Below, piece by piece: positions 18,815 to 27,825 of a stretch of DNA of 64,000 nt. The stretch is from Bog-473 sp963737745 (lineage in GTDB: Bacteria; Actinomycetota; Acidimicrobiia; Acidimicrobiales; RAAP-2). Numbering within the stretch: the first letter of the stretch is position 1; each line of letters opens with the position of its first letter. The stretch is taken from NCBI GenBank assembly GCA_963737745.1, contig CAVTTR010000007.1, positions 62,001 to 126,000 on the forward strand, written 5' to 3'. The notes under the pieces are model-generated. The model did no database searches. It was not told where the DNA came from and saw only the letters and a list, made by a program, of their open reading frames with translations. Position numbers and translations under genes: made by a program.

Positions 18815-18962
18815 CGGTTCTGCGCCCGTCCATCCGTGCCGATCACGGGATGAGACCGGACACGCCCGCAGCGTGACGCCCGTTGCTCCCCTCGGAGCGG
18901 AGCGCCCTTGACCGGCGGGTGCAGCCGCACACATAGACGAGCCGACGTTTTTGGAAGCTCCC

Positions 18963-18991
18963 TTGCAAAAGGAAACGTTCCTTGTTATCTT
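18963..18991 (+). promoter_or_regulatory. Promoter with palindrome in the spacer
   Basis: TTGCAA (18963-18968) and TATCTT (18986-18991) are 17 bases apart. The spacer holds the perfect palindrome AAGGAA-ACG-TTCCTT (18969-18983), placed exactly where a bound repressor would block RNA polymerase. The gene behind it is the ABC substrate-binding protein. The rest of the 18838-19042 gap shows nothing else. Confidence 0.5.
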
Positions 18992-19042
18992 TCAAGAAGG
19001 CCGTTTTGATTTTGAACGTGCCGGTCCGATAAGGGGGGATAC

Positions 19043-20278
19043 ATGCGACGTGCGCTCTGCATGGTTGTAGTGATGCTTTCGCTGGCTGGCACCATGGTGA
19101 CCATCTCGAGCGGGGGGGCATCGGCGGCCAAGGCTCCGATCATCATCGGGTTTGTCACGGACGAGACCGGCTCCTCTTCGTCCACCTACGCCAAGGGCGA
19201 GTACGGGGCCGAAGCCCGCTTCGATGCCCAGAACGCAGCGGGCGGGGTGAACGGGCACCCGATCGAACTCCAGATCGAAGACGACCAATCCACCGTGGCC
19301 GGCAACGAGACGGCGGCCCAGACCCTGGTGGAGGACAAAGGCGCCTTTGCCGTCATCGATATTTCGACGGTTGCGAGCGGCGGTGCGCCCTACCTGAGCA
19401 AAAACAAGATACCGGTCGTCGGTGACGATGAGGACGGTCCCGAGTGGGGTCAACCGCAGAACAGCAACATGTTCAGCGTGGTCGGCACCCTGTTCACGCC
19501 CTATAACGGAAAGATCTACAGCTACAGCAACAATGAGTTGAAGGCCCTTGGGGTGACCAAGTTGGCCCAACTGGTCTTCAATATCCCTTCGGCCATCGAT
19601 GCCGCCAACGAGATCTTCGTCCAAGCCAAGAAGCAGGGCATCAGCAAGTGTCTGGACGAGGTGATTCCGGCCAACAGCTCCAACTTCACCACCTTTGCCC
19701 TGCAGATGAAGAAGGACGGCTGCAACGGCCTCGAAGTGCTCAGCACCCTTTCGAGCTGTATCGCGGCGCAGGACGCCATAAAGCAGGCCGGCCTCAAGAT
19801 CGTCGACCTCTGTGCCACCGGCTATGACCAGTCGGTGCTGACCCAGCCGGCCGCCTTGGCCGCCATGCAGGGCACCTATGCCACGCCGACCATCAATGTC
19901 TTGGGGAACGACGTCACCAAGCCGGTAAAGACGTATCTCAGTGCGATGAAGAAGTACACACCGTGGCCCGGCGGCATCCCGACCACCGACATGGACTTCG
20001 CCTACGAATCGGCCGATCTCATCATCCAAGGGCTCCAACACGCCGGGTCGCCTCCCTCACGGGCCAAGTTCATCTCCTACCTGCGCACGGTTACCAACTG
20101 GACCGCCGGTGGACTGATCGAGCCCCCGGGCACCAACTTCAACCACTTCGGCACCGTCGCCTCGTTGCCCAAGAAGTCGTGCACGCAGGTCTTCGAGGTA
20201 AAGGGCAAGGCCTTCGTGCCCGCACTCGGTGGCAAGCTGGTCTGCGGCACGTTGGTTGGCACCCCCCAAGCGGGATAG
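19043..20278 (+). CDS. ABC transporter substrate-binding protein (branched-chain amino-acid type)
   Basis: The 411-residue protein is a secreted periplasmic-binding-type protein of the Leu/Ile/Val-binding (PBP type I) group. A Sec signal peptide is visible: RR, a hydrophobic stretch of about 20 residues and an ASA-A cleavage site near residue 28. The mature part starts with APIIIGFVTDETG and has DAQNAAGGVNGHPIEL, typical of the fold. ATG 19043 follows AAGGGGGG. No permease or ATPase genes are in the window, so it is an orphan binding protein. In catabolic islands such proteins capture aromatic or terpenoid acids; the ligand here is unknown. Confidence 0.88.
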   Translation: MRRALCMVVVMLSLAGTMVTISSGGASAAKAPIIIGFVTDETGSSSSTYAKGEYGAEARFDAQNAAGGVNGHPIELQIEDDQSTVAGNETAAQTLVEDKGAFAVIDISTVASGGAPYLSKNKIPVVGDDEDGPEWGQPQNSNMFSVVGTLFTPYNGKIYSYSNNELKALGVTKLAQLVFNIPSAIDAANEIFVQAKKQGISKCLDEVIPANSSNFTTFALQMKKDGCNGLEVLSTLSSCIAAQDAIKQAGLKIVDLCATGYDQSVLTQPAALAAMQGTYATPTINVLGNDVTKPVKTYLSAMKKYTPWPGGIPTTDMDFAYESADLIIQGLQHAGSPPSRAKFISYLRTVTNWTAGGLIEPPGTNFNHFGTVASLPKKSCTQVFEVKGKAFVPALGGKLVCGTLVGTPQAG

Positions 20279-20372
20279 TCGACTCTCCATCCACAACCTC
20301 CGAGCGCTCGTGGCCGCGAGGCCGCCTACAGCCAGCTCGCGGCTGTCTGACGACGTGTGGGCCGTCGGTGGG

Positions 20373-21212
20373 AAGATTGTCGGCCTGGTGATTCCCTTTG
20401 TAGAGGGGTTTCGCTTGTCCTTTCACAGCGGGTTCGTCTTCGACAGCATCGAGGGCTGGGGCGACGCGATGACGCTGCCACCAACCGAAAAGCTTGCCCT
20501 CCTCGCCAACCAGGCTGCGAGGGACCACTTGGCCGGACTGGCCGCGGCCGATGCACGCAGAGCCGCCCTGGCCAACTGGAGTACGAAGCGCATTCTCGAG
20601 ACCTTCGCTCCACAAACCAAGCGGTTCGAAGGCCGTCTTGTGGGTGACATCGCCCAGGAGATGGGTACTTCGCCGTTCGACGCCTTGATCGACATTGTGG
20701 TGGCCGACGAGCTACGCACGGGACTCACCTACGGTGAAGACAGCGATGATCCCGCCGACTGGGACATTCGCCGCAAGGTGTGGCTCGACCCGCGGACAGT
20801 CGTCGGTGGATCCGACGCCGGTGCCCATCTCGACATGCTGTCCACCTTCAGCTTTGCGACGGATCTCTTGTCGGTCGGGGTACGCGAGCGTGAGCTCATC
20901 ACGACGGAGGAGGCGGTTCGGCTCCTGTCGTCTGAACCGGCCGAGCTCTACGGTCTCATCGATCGCGGAACGCTGCGCCAGGGCGCCGCCGCCGACCTGG
21001 TCGTCTTCGACGAATCGACAATCGGCCACGATCACGTCCGAACCAAGTTCGACCTGCCCGGCGGAGCAGGTCGGCTGTACTCCGAAGGTACGGGAATCGA
21101 TCACGTGCTGGTAAACGGCGAATGCCTGGTAGAAGCTGGCCAACTCACGGACGCTCGCCGAGGTGCCATTTTGCGATCCGGTCGTGACACCCGGACGCCT
21201 TCCCTGACATGA
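20373..21212 (+). pseudogene. 5'-truncated N-acyl-D-amino-acid deacylase (amidohydrolase-3)
   Basis: The reading frame matches only the C-terminal half of the D-aminoacylase/amidohydrolase-3 family. Seen are RLSFHSGFVFDSIEGW, the late metal ligand Asp in VGGSDAGAHLDM, and the C-terminal LRQGAAADLVVFD, VNGECLVEAG. The N-terminal part with the HxH metal site, roughly 300 residues, is missing, and none of it is seen in any frame upstream because the substrate-binding-protein gene occupies that DNA. No start with a good ribosome site is evident. I read it as a deletion remnant; a chimeric assembly joint near 20300 is the alternative. Confidence 0.75.
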
Positions 21213-21325
21213 GACCGGCGGTGCGTTATGACCTGGGTCGCTCCACAACAACCGGCCGCACGCCTGTAGCGCCATAGTTGTGAGATCTCTCGAAGGTTTC
21301 ACTTTCAACCAAAGGAGGCACCGCA

Positions 21326-22417
21326 GTGGGAACGGAAAAGATCAGAGCGGTATCGGCTGATTCGCACGTCAACCCTCCGACACAGATGTGGGCGGAATTT
21401 CTCGCCGAGGAGTTTCGCGATCGGGCGCCGGTCATTGAGCAAACCGAAGAAGGTGATTTCGAAGTCTTCGAAGGGCAGCGGCGACCGCTCATAGCGCTCA
21501 GCAATACAGCCGGTCGGAAACCGGAGGAGTTCAAAGCGAGCGTTCGTCGCTTCAGCGAGCTACGGGCCGGCGCATGGGATCCCGGGCCTCGTGTGGAAGA
21601 CCAGGACCTCGACGGGGTTGAGGCCGAGGTACTTTTCGGCGCTGCGGTCGGCGCCCCCCTCCAGAGCTCGGACTCCGACCTCACGCGCGCCGGTTATACC
21701 GCCTACAACCATTGGTTGGCCGAATTCTGCTCGTACGCGCCCGATCGGCTGATCGGCATGGCGTACATCCCGACCGACGACCCACAGGACGCACTTATCG
21801 AAATCCACGACGCAGCCGCACACGGCCTTCAGGGTGCGGTTCTGCCCCACCAACCGGCGATAGCCGACTGGTCCGCCGATGAGTGGGCACCGTTATGGCG
21901 GACCCTGGTCGAGCTCGACTGGCCCGCTCATTTCCACGTCGGCCCAAGGTTCGGACAGACCGCGGGTCGCTCGGCGTTCATCAACGGCCTGGTCTCGAGC
22001 AAGCTCACGATGCCCCTGACGCTCGGCGCCTTGGTACTAAACGGCGTACTGGCTGCTCATCCCGATCTCAAGATCGTATGCGTGGAAGGCCAGATCGGTT
22101 GGATTCCGTTTTGGAAGTACTACATCGATCACGTCTATGAGAAGCATCGTTGGCACCAGGACCTGCACCTACCCGAGCTACCGTCGACCTACATCGAGCG
22201 TCAGATGTGGTTCACCTTCATGGAGGACCCGCCAGGAATCGAGGCCCGGTACGCCTGCGGGGTCGAGCGAATCATGTGGTCGAGTGATTACCCGCATTCG
22301 GAGACCACCTGGCCGCACAGCCAGAAGATCATCGGTGACATTTTCGAACGTGTGCCCGAGCACGAGGTCCACAAGATCGTGCGTGATAACTGCTGCGCCC
22401 TCTACGGGCTGAGCTAA
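21326..22417 (+). CDS. Amidohydrolase-2 family protein (ACMSD-like)
   Basis: The 363-residue TIM-barrel protein is distantly related to the one at 15493-16647. It has SADSHVNPP at the N-terminus, HFHVGPRF in the middle and WSSDYPHSETTWPHS near the end, which carry the expected metal and catalytic residues. GTG 21326 is supported by AAAGGAGG eight bases upstream. It stands alone between the truncated deacylase and a convergent SDR. Having two such proteins in one island suggests two similar decarboxylation or hydrolysis steps, though this is inference. Confidence 0.85.
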   Translation: MGTEKIRAVSADSHVNPPTQMWAEFLAEEFRDRAPVIEQTEEGDFEVFEGQRRPLIALSNTAGRKPEEFKASVRRFSELRAGAWDPGPRVEDQDLDGVEAEVLFGAAVGAPLQSSDSDLTRAGYTAYNHWLAEFCSYAPDRLIGMAYIPTDDPQDALIEIHDAAAHGLQGAVLPHQPAIADWSADEWAPLWRTLVELDWPAHFHVGPRFGQTAGRSAFINGLVSSKLTMPLTLGALVLNGVLAAHPDLKIVCVEGQIGWIPFWKYYIDHVYEKHRWHQDLHLPELPSTYIERQMWFTFMEDPPGIEARYACGVERIMWSSDYPHSETTWPHSQKIIGDIFERVPEHEVHKIVRDNCCALYGLS

Positions 22418-22460
22418 AGCGCTAGTTCACGATCCCCAAGGCGGGTCACCACTGCGGCCG

Positions 22461-23309
22461 TTAGGCCGCCGGCCAGCCCGGAAAGAGATTGAACTCTCGG
22501 CACACGTCTTGTGCTTCGAAGTTACGTCCATCGTCCTCCACTCGGCCCTCGGCCTCCGCTGGGTGGGTGACGATCCAGGCCACAACCGCGCCGACGACAT
22601 CAGGTGGTGCGCCGGTGGAGGCGTCAAAGGCGAAGCTGCCCATGTCCTGCGCCATGCGCTCGGTGGCGATGAATCCGGGCTGGACGTTGAAGGCGCGGAT
22701 GCCCTTGGACTTCAGCTCGAGGTCGAGGACGCCCGCAATGCGGTGCATGGCTCCCTTGCTGAAGGCGTAGCCGAGACCCCAGCCCCCCTCGCCGGCTGGA
22801 GCAGGGGGATCGTGGTAGCCAGCCCCCGACGTGATGTTCACAATGGTCCCCGAACCGCGCTCCAGCATCCCAGGAAGAAACTCCTTGGCCAGTGCCAACG
22901 GAGCCATTGCGTTGGCCTCCAGGTGGCGGTCGAGCAGCTCGAGCGGAGTGTCCTCAAATCGATCCATGTGACCCGGACCGATGTAACGGCCGTTGTTGAC
23001 GAGGACATCGACGGGCCCCCACTCGTCCAGTACCCGGTCGGCCGCGGCGATGATAGAAGCTCGATCGGTCAGGTCGGCCTGCACTACGAGCGACCGCACT
23101 CCGGCCTCTTCGACGAGCTCTGCCGTCGTGGAAAGCGAGCCGGGCAGTGCACTCGTGTCCGACCGCTTGAGGGTCGACGAGTGCTCCCGTTCTTCGCCGT
23201 CCTGCAGAGTCCGAGCCGTCAGTGCGATATCAAAACCCGAGCGGGCCAGATGGACGGCGATGGCCTTCCCGATCCCTCGGCTGGCTCCAGTCACAAACGC
23301 GGTGGGCAT
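22461..23309 (-). CDS. SDR family oxidoreductase
   Basis: A 282-residue classical SDR: VTGASRGIGKAIA, TART after the second strand, VLVNNGRY, ITSGAGYHD and YAFSKGA with the catalytic Tyr and Lys. Between the second strand and the next helix it has an insert (DGEEREHSSTLKRSDTSALP) that many SDRs lack. A hairpin GCGGCC-GTTA-GGCCGC (22454-22469) overlaps its stop and could end both converging transcripts, but no T-run follows. It diverges from the PaaX-family gene, which may regulate it. Substrate unknown. Confidence 0.87.
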   Translation of the reverse strand: MPTAFVTGASRGIGKAIAVHLARSGFDIALTARTLQDGEEREHSSTLKRSDTSALPGSLSTTAELVEEAGVRSLVVQADLTDRASIIAAADRVLDEWGPVDVLVNNGRYIGPGHMDRFEDTPLELLDRHLEANAMAPLALAKEFLPGMLERGSGTIVNITSGAGYHDPPAPAGEGGWGLGYAFSKGAMHRIAGVLDLELKSKGIRAFNVQPGFIATERMAQDMGSFAFDASTGAPPDVVGAVVAWIVTHPAEAEGRVEDDGRNFEAQDVCREFNLFPGWPAA

Positions 23310-23460
23310 GGTGTATTCGTCCTTTGCTGAGAGAGATGACGCGGCCGGTAGGGACTCGAACCAGGGCGAGCGAAGTGTGCGTCGGATCTGATTCCAACTT
23401 CCCCTCCACCCCCCCTGCGCGAATCCTCCGTGATCATACAGGAGCGTTACGATACGTCAA

Positions 23461-24279
23461 ATGATTGTAGAAGAGAGTGCGATCCGGCCCGATTCGAGCA
23501 GGCGACTGCTCCTCGTGGCCGCCGCCCTCTTTCTTTTGCCGTCGAACGGTGCGGGGCGGACGACGACGTTCGTGGAGGTTCTCTCTCGCCTGGGTGTCGA
23601 ACCGGCGACCGCTCGCCAATCGCTGGCGCGCGTCGGCAAGAGCGGCTTCTTGTCTTCGGAGCGAATTGGGCGCCACACGCACTGGAGACTGACCGAAGAA
23701 GCGAGACGCCGCCTTGGGGGGGCCAAGAAACGGGCCTTGGCCTTCGAGGGTTGCAGCGCCGATTGGGATGGACGATGGCTGCTGCTGCTGGCCTCGGTTC
23801 CCGAACGTGACCGAGCCGCACGTCACTTGCTTCGCTCCCGACTGGCCTGGAGCGGACTCGGGAGTCCGGCTCCGGGCGTATGGGTCGGGACCCACGCATC
23901 GAGACAGGCCGAGGTGGAAAGAATCCTGCGTCTCGCGGGAATGACCGACCGCGCCCAGCTCTTCGTGGGTGAGCACGTCGGTGCCACGCCCCTCGAGACA
24001 ATGGTGGGCCAGGCCTGGGATATCGAAGCATTGGAAACGGAATACGAACGTTTCCTCCTTGCCTTCTCTTCTCCGCAGACCGAGGATCCGCTGGTCCGCT
24101 TGATAGAGCTCTATTCGGCGTGGGCCCAACTGGTCGCAGCGGACCCCGACCTCCCGCGCGAGCTGCTTCCCAAAAGGTGGCAGGGGGCGTCAGCGGCCGC
24201 ACTTTTCCAGAAGCAGCATGCTCGCTGGGAGCCGGCGGCCACCACCGAGTGGAACCGCCTCAACACGCAGGAACTCTGA
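23461..24279 (+). CDS. PaaX family transcriptional regulator
   Basis: The 272-residue protein has a winged-helix N-terminus (VEVLSRLGVEPATARQSLARV, GRHTHWRLTEEA) and the PaaX central and C-terminal domains, including DWDGRWLLLLASVPE and VGTHAS. PaaX proteins are usually repressors that respond to aryl-CoA thioesters, which fits a CoA-linked catabolic island. A -10-like TACGAT at 23448-23453 lies only seven bases before ATG 23461, so the message may be leaderless, although AGGAG at 23440 is also present. It is divergent from an SDR gene. Confidence 0.87.
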   Translation: MIVEESAIRPDSSRRLLLVAAALFLLPSNGAGRTTTFVEVLSRLGVEPATARQSLARVGKSGFLSSERIGRHTHWRLTEEARRRLGGAKKRALAFEGCSADWDGRWLLLLASVPERDRAARHLLRSRLAWSGLGSPAPGVWVGTHASRQAEVERILRLAGMTDRAQLFVGEHVGATPLETMVGQAWDIEALETEYERFLLAFSSPQTEDPLVRLIELYSAWAQLVAADPDLPRELLPKRWQGASAAALFQKQHARWEPAATTEWNRLNTQEL

Positions 24280-24455
24280 ACAATAAAGGAGCTTCGATCG
24301 TCACGTGTTTGACCTCGTCGACGGGAGGCTCTCGGCCGAGAGACGGACAGCGCTCACTAACATCGTGGCTGTGGCTCTCGCCCCAGGTCCAGCTCCCGCT
24401 TTCGCTGTAGTGCGAGGTACCCGACTCGTGGCCCGGCGGCTGGAGCGCTAAGGAC

Positions 24456-26117
24456 ATGCCGCCACCGTATGTAGATGTGTTGTTGGTTGTTGGTTTGGGC
24501 CCGGCCCCGCATATTCTGACCGCCCGGTCCGGCCGGGTGGTGCCGATTCCGGCCGGTCACACCTCGCCGTCATTGATTGCCGAACTGCGGGGCAGCATCC
24601 CCAGGCTCGTCGGGCTGACCGGTGACCCGACGCAGACCGTCGAGATGGCCAAAGAGCTGCGTCGGGCGGGACTGCCGACCGTGCTGTTCGCCGATGGGTC
24701 CATCGACGCCCCCGAAGGTGTCGAAGTGTTCCCCATCTCCGATTCCGGTCCCCCTATGGACGTGCATGACAGCGTGCTCGAACTTATCGGTAATACGCCG
24801 CTCGTTCGTCTCGATAGGGTCGGCCGAGACCTTCCCTGCCACCTGGTGGCGAAGCTCGAGTACTTCAACCCCGGGGGAAGTGTGAAGGATCGTCCGGCGC
24901 TCGAAATGCTTGACGCGGCAGAAGCGGAGGGATTGCTGAAGCGGGGTAGCACCATTGTGGAACCAACGTCCGGCAATACCGGCGTGGCTCTGGCCATGGT
25001 GGCGGCACAGCGGGGTTACCACTGCATCTTCACGATGCCTGACAAGATCGCCGAGGAGAAGCGTCAACTGCTACGGGCTTTCGGGGCCAAGGTGGTGATC
25101 TGTCCCACTGCCGTGGCGCCGGAACATCCCGACTCGTACTACTCGGTGGCAAACCGCATCACGGCATCCACGCCGGATGCCTTTCAGCCAAACCAGTACC
25201 ACAATCCCAAAAATCCACACGCCCATGAGGGCTCAACCGGGCCCGAGATCTGGCGACAGACGGCCGGGCGCGTCACCCACTTCGTGGCCGGGGTGGGTAC
25301 CGGTGGAACGATCAGCGGAGTTGGTCGCTATCTCAAGTCCCAAAATCCCTCCATCAAGGTGATCGCGGCCGATCCGCAAGGATCCATTTATTCGGGAGGA
25401 GGTGGCCGGCCGTACCTGGTCGAGGGGATCGGAGAGGACTTCTGGCCCACCACCTACGATCCCGAAGTCGTCGATCAAGTCGTCGCCGTTTCGGACGAAG
25501 ACTCCTTTCGCACGGCGCGTCGGGTGACGCGTGAGGAAGGGATACTCGTCGGAGGATCAACCGGGACCGCCGTGTGGGCCGCCCTCGCCGTCGGCCACAC
25601 GCTTGGGCCCGACGACGTCGTGGTTGTTCTCATCCCCGACTCTGGCCGGGGGTATCTCTCGAAGCTCTACGACGATCGATGGATGTCCGATCACGGGTTC
25701 CTGCGCGCTCGGGGTGACACAGTCGAGTCGGTTCTGGCGAGCAAAGGAGATCGGCTCCCTCCTCTGGTGCACGTCCACCCCGACGAGACGGTGCGCGTGG
25801 CGATCGCCATTCTCGAAGAGTTCGGCGTCTCCCAGGTGCCGGTGGTGAAAGCGGAGCCCCCGCTGGCTCTGGCCGAAGTCGTCGGGTCCGTGACGGACCG
25901 CCTACTCCTCGAGCGAAGCTTGCATCACCCTGAAGTCTTCGACCAGCTCGTGGAATCGGTGATGGCGCCGCCGCTGGCGACGGTGGGCCAGGGTGAAACG
26001 GTCGAGCAGGTGGCCAACCGCCTGCAGGAATCGTCGGCGGTCATCGTGCTCGATGGCGGCCATCCGGTGGGCATCGTGACCCGGTCGGATCTCTTGTCGT
26101 TTCTGGAGCGGACGTAG
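24456..26117 (+). CDS. cbs: Cystathionine beta-synthase with N-terminal extension
   Basis: This PLP enzyme condenses homocysteine with serine, the first step of transsulfuration. The catalytic domain starts near residue 101 (MDVHDSVLELIGNTPLVRL), with the PLP Lys in NPGGSVKDR, SGNTGVALA, GTGGTISG and a C-terminal pair of CBS domains (HPDETVRVAIAIL; VEQVANRLQESS). Mycobacterial homologues begin at that point. Here the open frame runs about 100 residues further upstream with coherent composition (VDVLLVVGLGPAPHILTAR, LVGLTGDPTQTVEMAKELRR), alternating strand- and helix-like. ATG 24456 has GGAG ten bases upstream, while ATG 24756 has no ribosome site. The extension is therefore likely translated; its role is unknown. 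The stop overlaps the metB start by one base. Confidence 0.88.
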   Translation: MPPPYVDVLLVVGLGPAPHILTARSGRVVPIPAGHTSPSLIAELRGSIPRLVGLTGDPTQTVEMAKELRRAGLPTVLFADGSIDAPEGVEVFPISDSGPPMDVHDSVLELIGNTPLVRLDRVGRDLPCHLVAKLEYFNPGGSVKDRPALEMLDAAEAEGLLKRGSTIVEPTSGNTGVALAMVAAQRGYHCIFTMPDKIAEEKRQLLRAFGAKVVICPTAVAPEHPDSYYSVANRITASTPDAFQPNQYHNPKNPHAHEGSTGPEIWRQTAGRVTHFVAGVGTGGTISGVGRYLKSQNPSIKVIAADPQGSIYSGGGGRPYLVEGIGEDFWPTTYDPEVVDQVVAVSDEDSFRTARRVTREEGILVGGSTGTAVWAALAVGHTLGPDDVVVVLIPDSGRGYLSKLYDDRWMSDHGFLRARGDTVESVLASKGDRLPPLVHVHPDETVRVAIAILEEFGVSQVPVVKAEPPLALAEVVGSVTDRLLLERSLHHPEVFDQLVESVMAPPLATVGQGETVEQVANRLQESSAVIVLDGGHPVGIVTRSDLLSFLERT

Positions 26118-27280
26118 TGACCGAACATGATGCCCAATTCGGTTTCGAGACGCTAGCTATTCACGCCGGGCAGCCGCCGGACGCGACCACGGGCGCCGTC
26201 GTCACGCCTATCCATCAGGCAACGACCTTCATTCAGTCGAGCGTGGGCGAACACCGGGGCTTCGAATACAGCCGAACCGGCAATCCCACCCGTTCTGCCC
26301 TCGAGAGCTGCCTGGCCACATTGGAGGCTGCCCCGTTCGGGCGCGCCTTTTCGAGCGGGATGTCGGCCATCGACGCCGTGCTCAGGCTTCTTGGACCGGG
26401 CGATCACGTACTTATCGGGAACGACGTGTACGGCGGCACGTACCGCCTCCTCTCCGAGGTCCACGCGCGTGCCGGTCTCCTGTTCGACCCTGTCTCGATC
26501 GAGGACCTCAATAATGTCGCAGCGGCCTGGCAGCCAACCACGCGCATGCTCTGGGTTGAAACACCGTCGAATCCGACCCTGCGCATCGCCGACATCGCGG
26601 CGCTGGCGGAGCTGGCCCATGCCCACGATGCCTTGCTTGTTGTCGACAATACGTTCGCCACCCCGTACCTTCAACGACCGCTCCCACTGGGGGCGGACAT
26701 CGTTGTGCACTCCACCACCAAGTACCTGGGAGGGCACAGCGACGTGGTCGGCGGATTCGTGGCAACCGTCGAGGAGGAGTTAGCCGAGCGGATTGCCTTC
26801 TTGCAGAACACGGTCGGTGCGGTCCCGGGACCATTCGACTGTTTCCTTGTGCTGCGTGGCGTGAAGACGTTGGCGGTCAGGATGGATCGTCACTCTGCGA
26901 ACGCCGCTCGTGTCGCGGAAGCCCTCTGCGAGCACCCGAACGTGGAGCAGGTGTACTACCCCGGGCTACCGGGCCACCGAGGGCACGCCATTGCGAAAAA
27001 GCAGATGCGCGATTTCGGTGGAATGGTCTCTTTCAACGTGCGCGGTGGCGAAGCTCGGGCGCTGACGGTGGCGTCGTCTACGTCGATCTTTACCCTGGCC
27101 GAATCGCTCGGGGCGGTCGAGTCGCTCATTGAGCATCCTCATCGCATGACCCATGCGTCGCTATCGAATTCGGTGTTGTCCGTCGACCCTTCGCTGCTCC
27201 GACTCTCCGTCGGTCTCGAGAACGTCGACGACCTGATCGCGGACCTTCGATCGGCGCTCGACTCGGCGTTCTCAGACTGA
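26117..27280 (+). CDS. metB: Cystathionine gamma-synthase/lyase (MetB type)
   Basis: The 387-residue product is a Cys/Met-metabolism PLP enzyme. The PLP lysine lies in HSTTKYLGGHSDVVGG (about residue 200) and the phosphate-binding loop is FSSGMSAID. Overall it follows mycobacterial MetB closely, including EYSRTGNPTRSALE and AESLGAVESLIEHP. The GTG start shares its G with the upstream TAG stop, so it is translationally coupled to cystathionine beta-synthase. That pairing points to reverse transsulfuration (cystathionine to cysteine), although synthase activity with acylhomoserine is also possible. Sequence does not separate the two. Confidence 0.9.
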   Translation: MTEHDAQFGFETLAIHAGQPPDATTGAVVTPIHQATTFIQSSVGEHRGFEYSRTGNPTRSALESCLATLEAAPFGRAFSSGMSAIDAVLRLLGPGDHVLIGNDVYGGTYRLLSEVHARAGLLFDPVSIEDLNNVAAAWQPTTRMLWVETPSNPTLRIADIAALAELAHAHDALLVVDNTFATPYLQRPLPLGADIVVHSTTKYLGGHSDVVGGFVATVEEELAERIAFLQNTVGAVPGPFDCFLVLRGVKTLAVRMDRHSANAARVAEALCEHPNVEQVYYPGLPGHRGHAIAKKQMRDFGGMVSFNVRGGEARALTVASSTSIFTLAESLGAVESLIEHPHRMTHASLSNSVLSVDPSLLRLSVGLENVDDLIADLRSALDSAFSD

Positions 27281-27328
27281 ACGGACCGACCGGGTGGAAG
27301 GGGTCAACCGGATGGTACGGTCGCCCCG

Positions 27329-27764
27329 ATGGCCCGCACTTTCTCGTCCGATACCGCGGTAGACCGCGCCGGTTTGGAACAGTTCATCCGTCCCCGACAC
27401 CACGCCATCCTGAGCACGCAGCGGCGGAGATGGAAGCCCGCAGATGTCTCCGGTCACCATGGGTGTTGGTCCGGATGGGACGATATTGGTGGCGAGCTAT
27501 CCGGAGCGAGCCAAGGTCCACAATTTACGACGGCATAATCAGGCGGCAGTGTGCATCCTGTCCGATGACTTCGGGGGCGAATGGGTCCAGGTATCCGGAA
27601 CGGGAACCGTGGTCGATCTTCCGGAGGCCATGGAAGGCCTCGTGACATATTTTCGTTCCATCAGCGGAGAACATCCGGACTGGGACGAATACCGCCAAGC
27701 CATGTCCGACCAGGGCAAGGTGTTGATTCGACGTATCTCCCGAGCGGTGGGGCCCCATAAGTAG
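27329..27764 (+). CDS. PPOX-class F420/flavin-dependent protein (frameshift near 27430)
   Basis: Two frames together give a pyridoxamine-phosphate-oxidase-fold protein of about 144 residues. The first has LEQFIRPRHHAILSTQRR and the second MSPVTMGVGPDGTILVAS, KVHNLRRH and VQVSGTGTVVDLP, the usual order for PPOX-class F420-dependent proteins. One extra A in CGGAGATGG near 27430 separates them; removing it restores a continuous DGSPQMSP. The fold binds flavin or F420; the substrate is unknown. It stands alone after metB. Confidence 0.78.
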
Positions 27765-27765
27765 A

Positions 27766-27779
27766 GGCGGCTTTCCGCC
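27766..27779. terminator. Short hairpin after the PPOX gene
   Basis: GGCGG (27766-27770), loop CTTT, CCGCC (27775-27779). It lies just after the stop and could help stop transcription, but it is short and has no T-run. Confidence 0.35.
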
Positions 27780-27825
27780 CCGTTTGCGTCACTAGCAGCC
27801 GCAGTCACTCCTAGGCTTTTCGCCC

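Larger units (their letters stand above)
17873..18837 (-). repeat. Inverted duplication, arm B
   Basis: This is the counterpart of arm A (9803-10777) in reverse orientation, covering SDR copy B and about 120 bases of upstream DNA including the palindromic element. Similarity stops just after the stop codon. The leader between the promoter element and the start codon is less conserved than the coding part. Confidence 0.85.

Noticed and set aside
23345..23375. tRNA-like text: leftward GGTTCGAGTCC resembles a T-loop
   Set aside because: The flanking bases do not form the T stem, and no acceptor, D or anticodon arm can be drawn around it.
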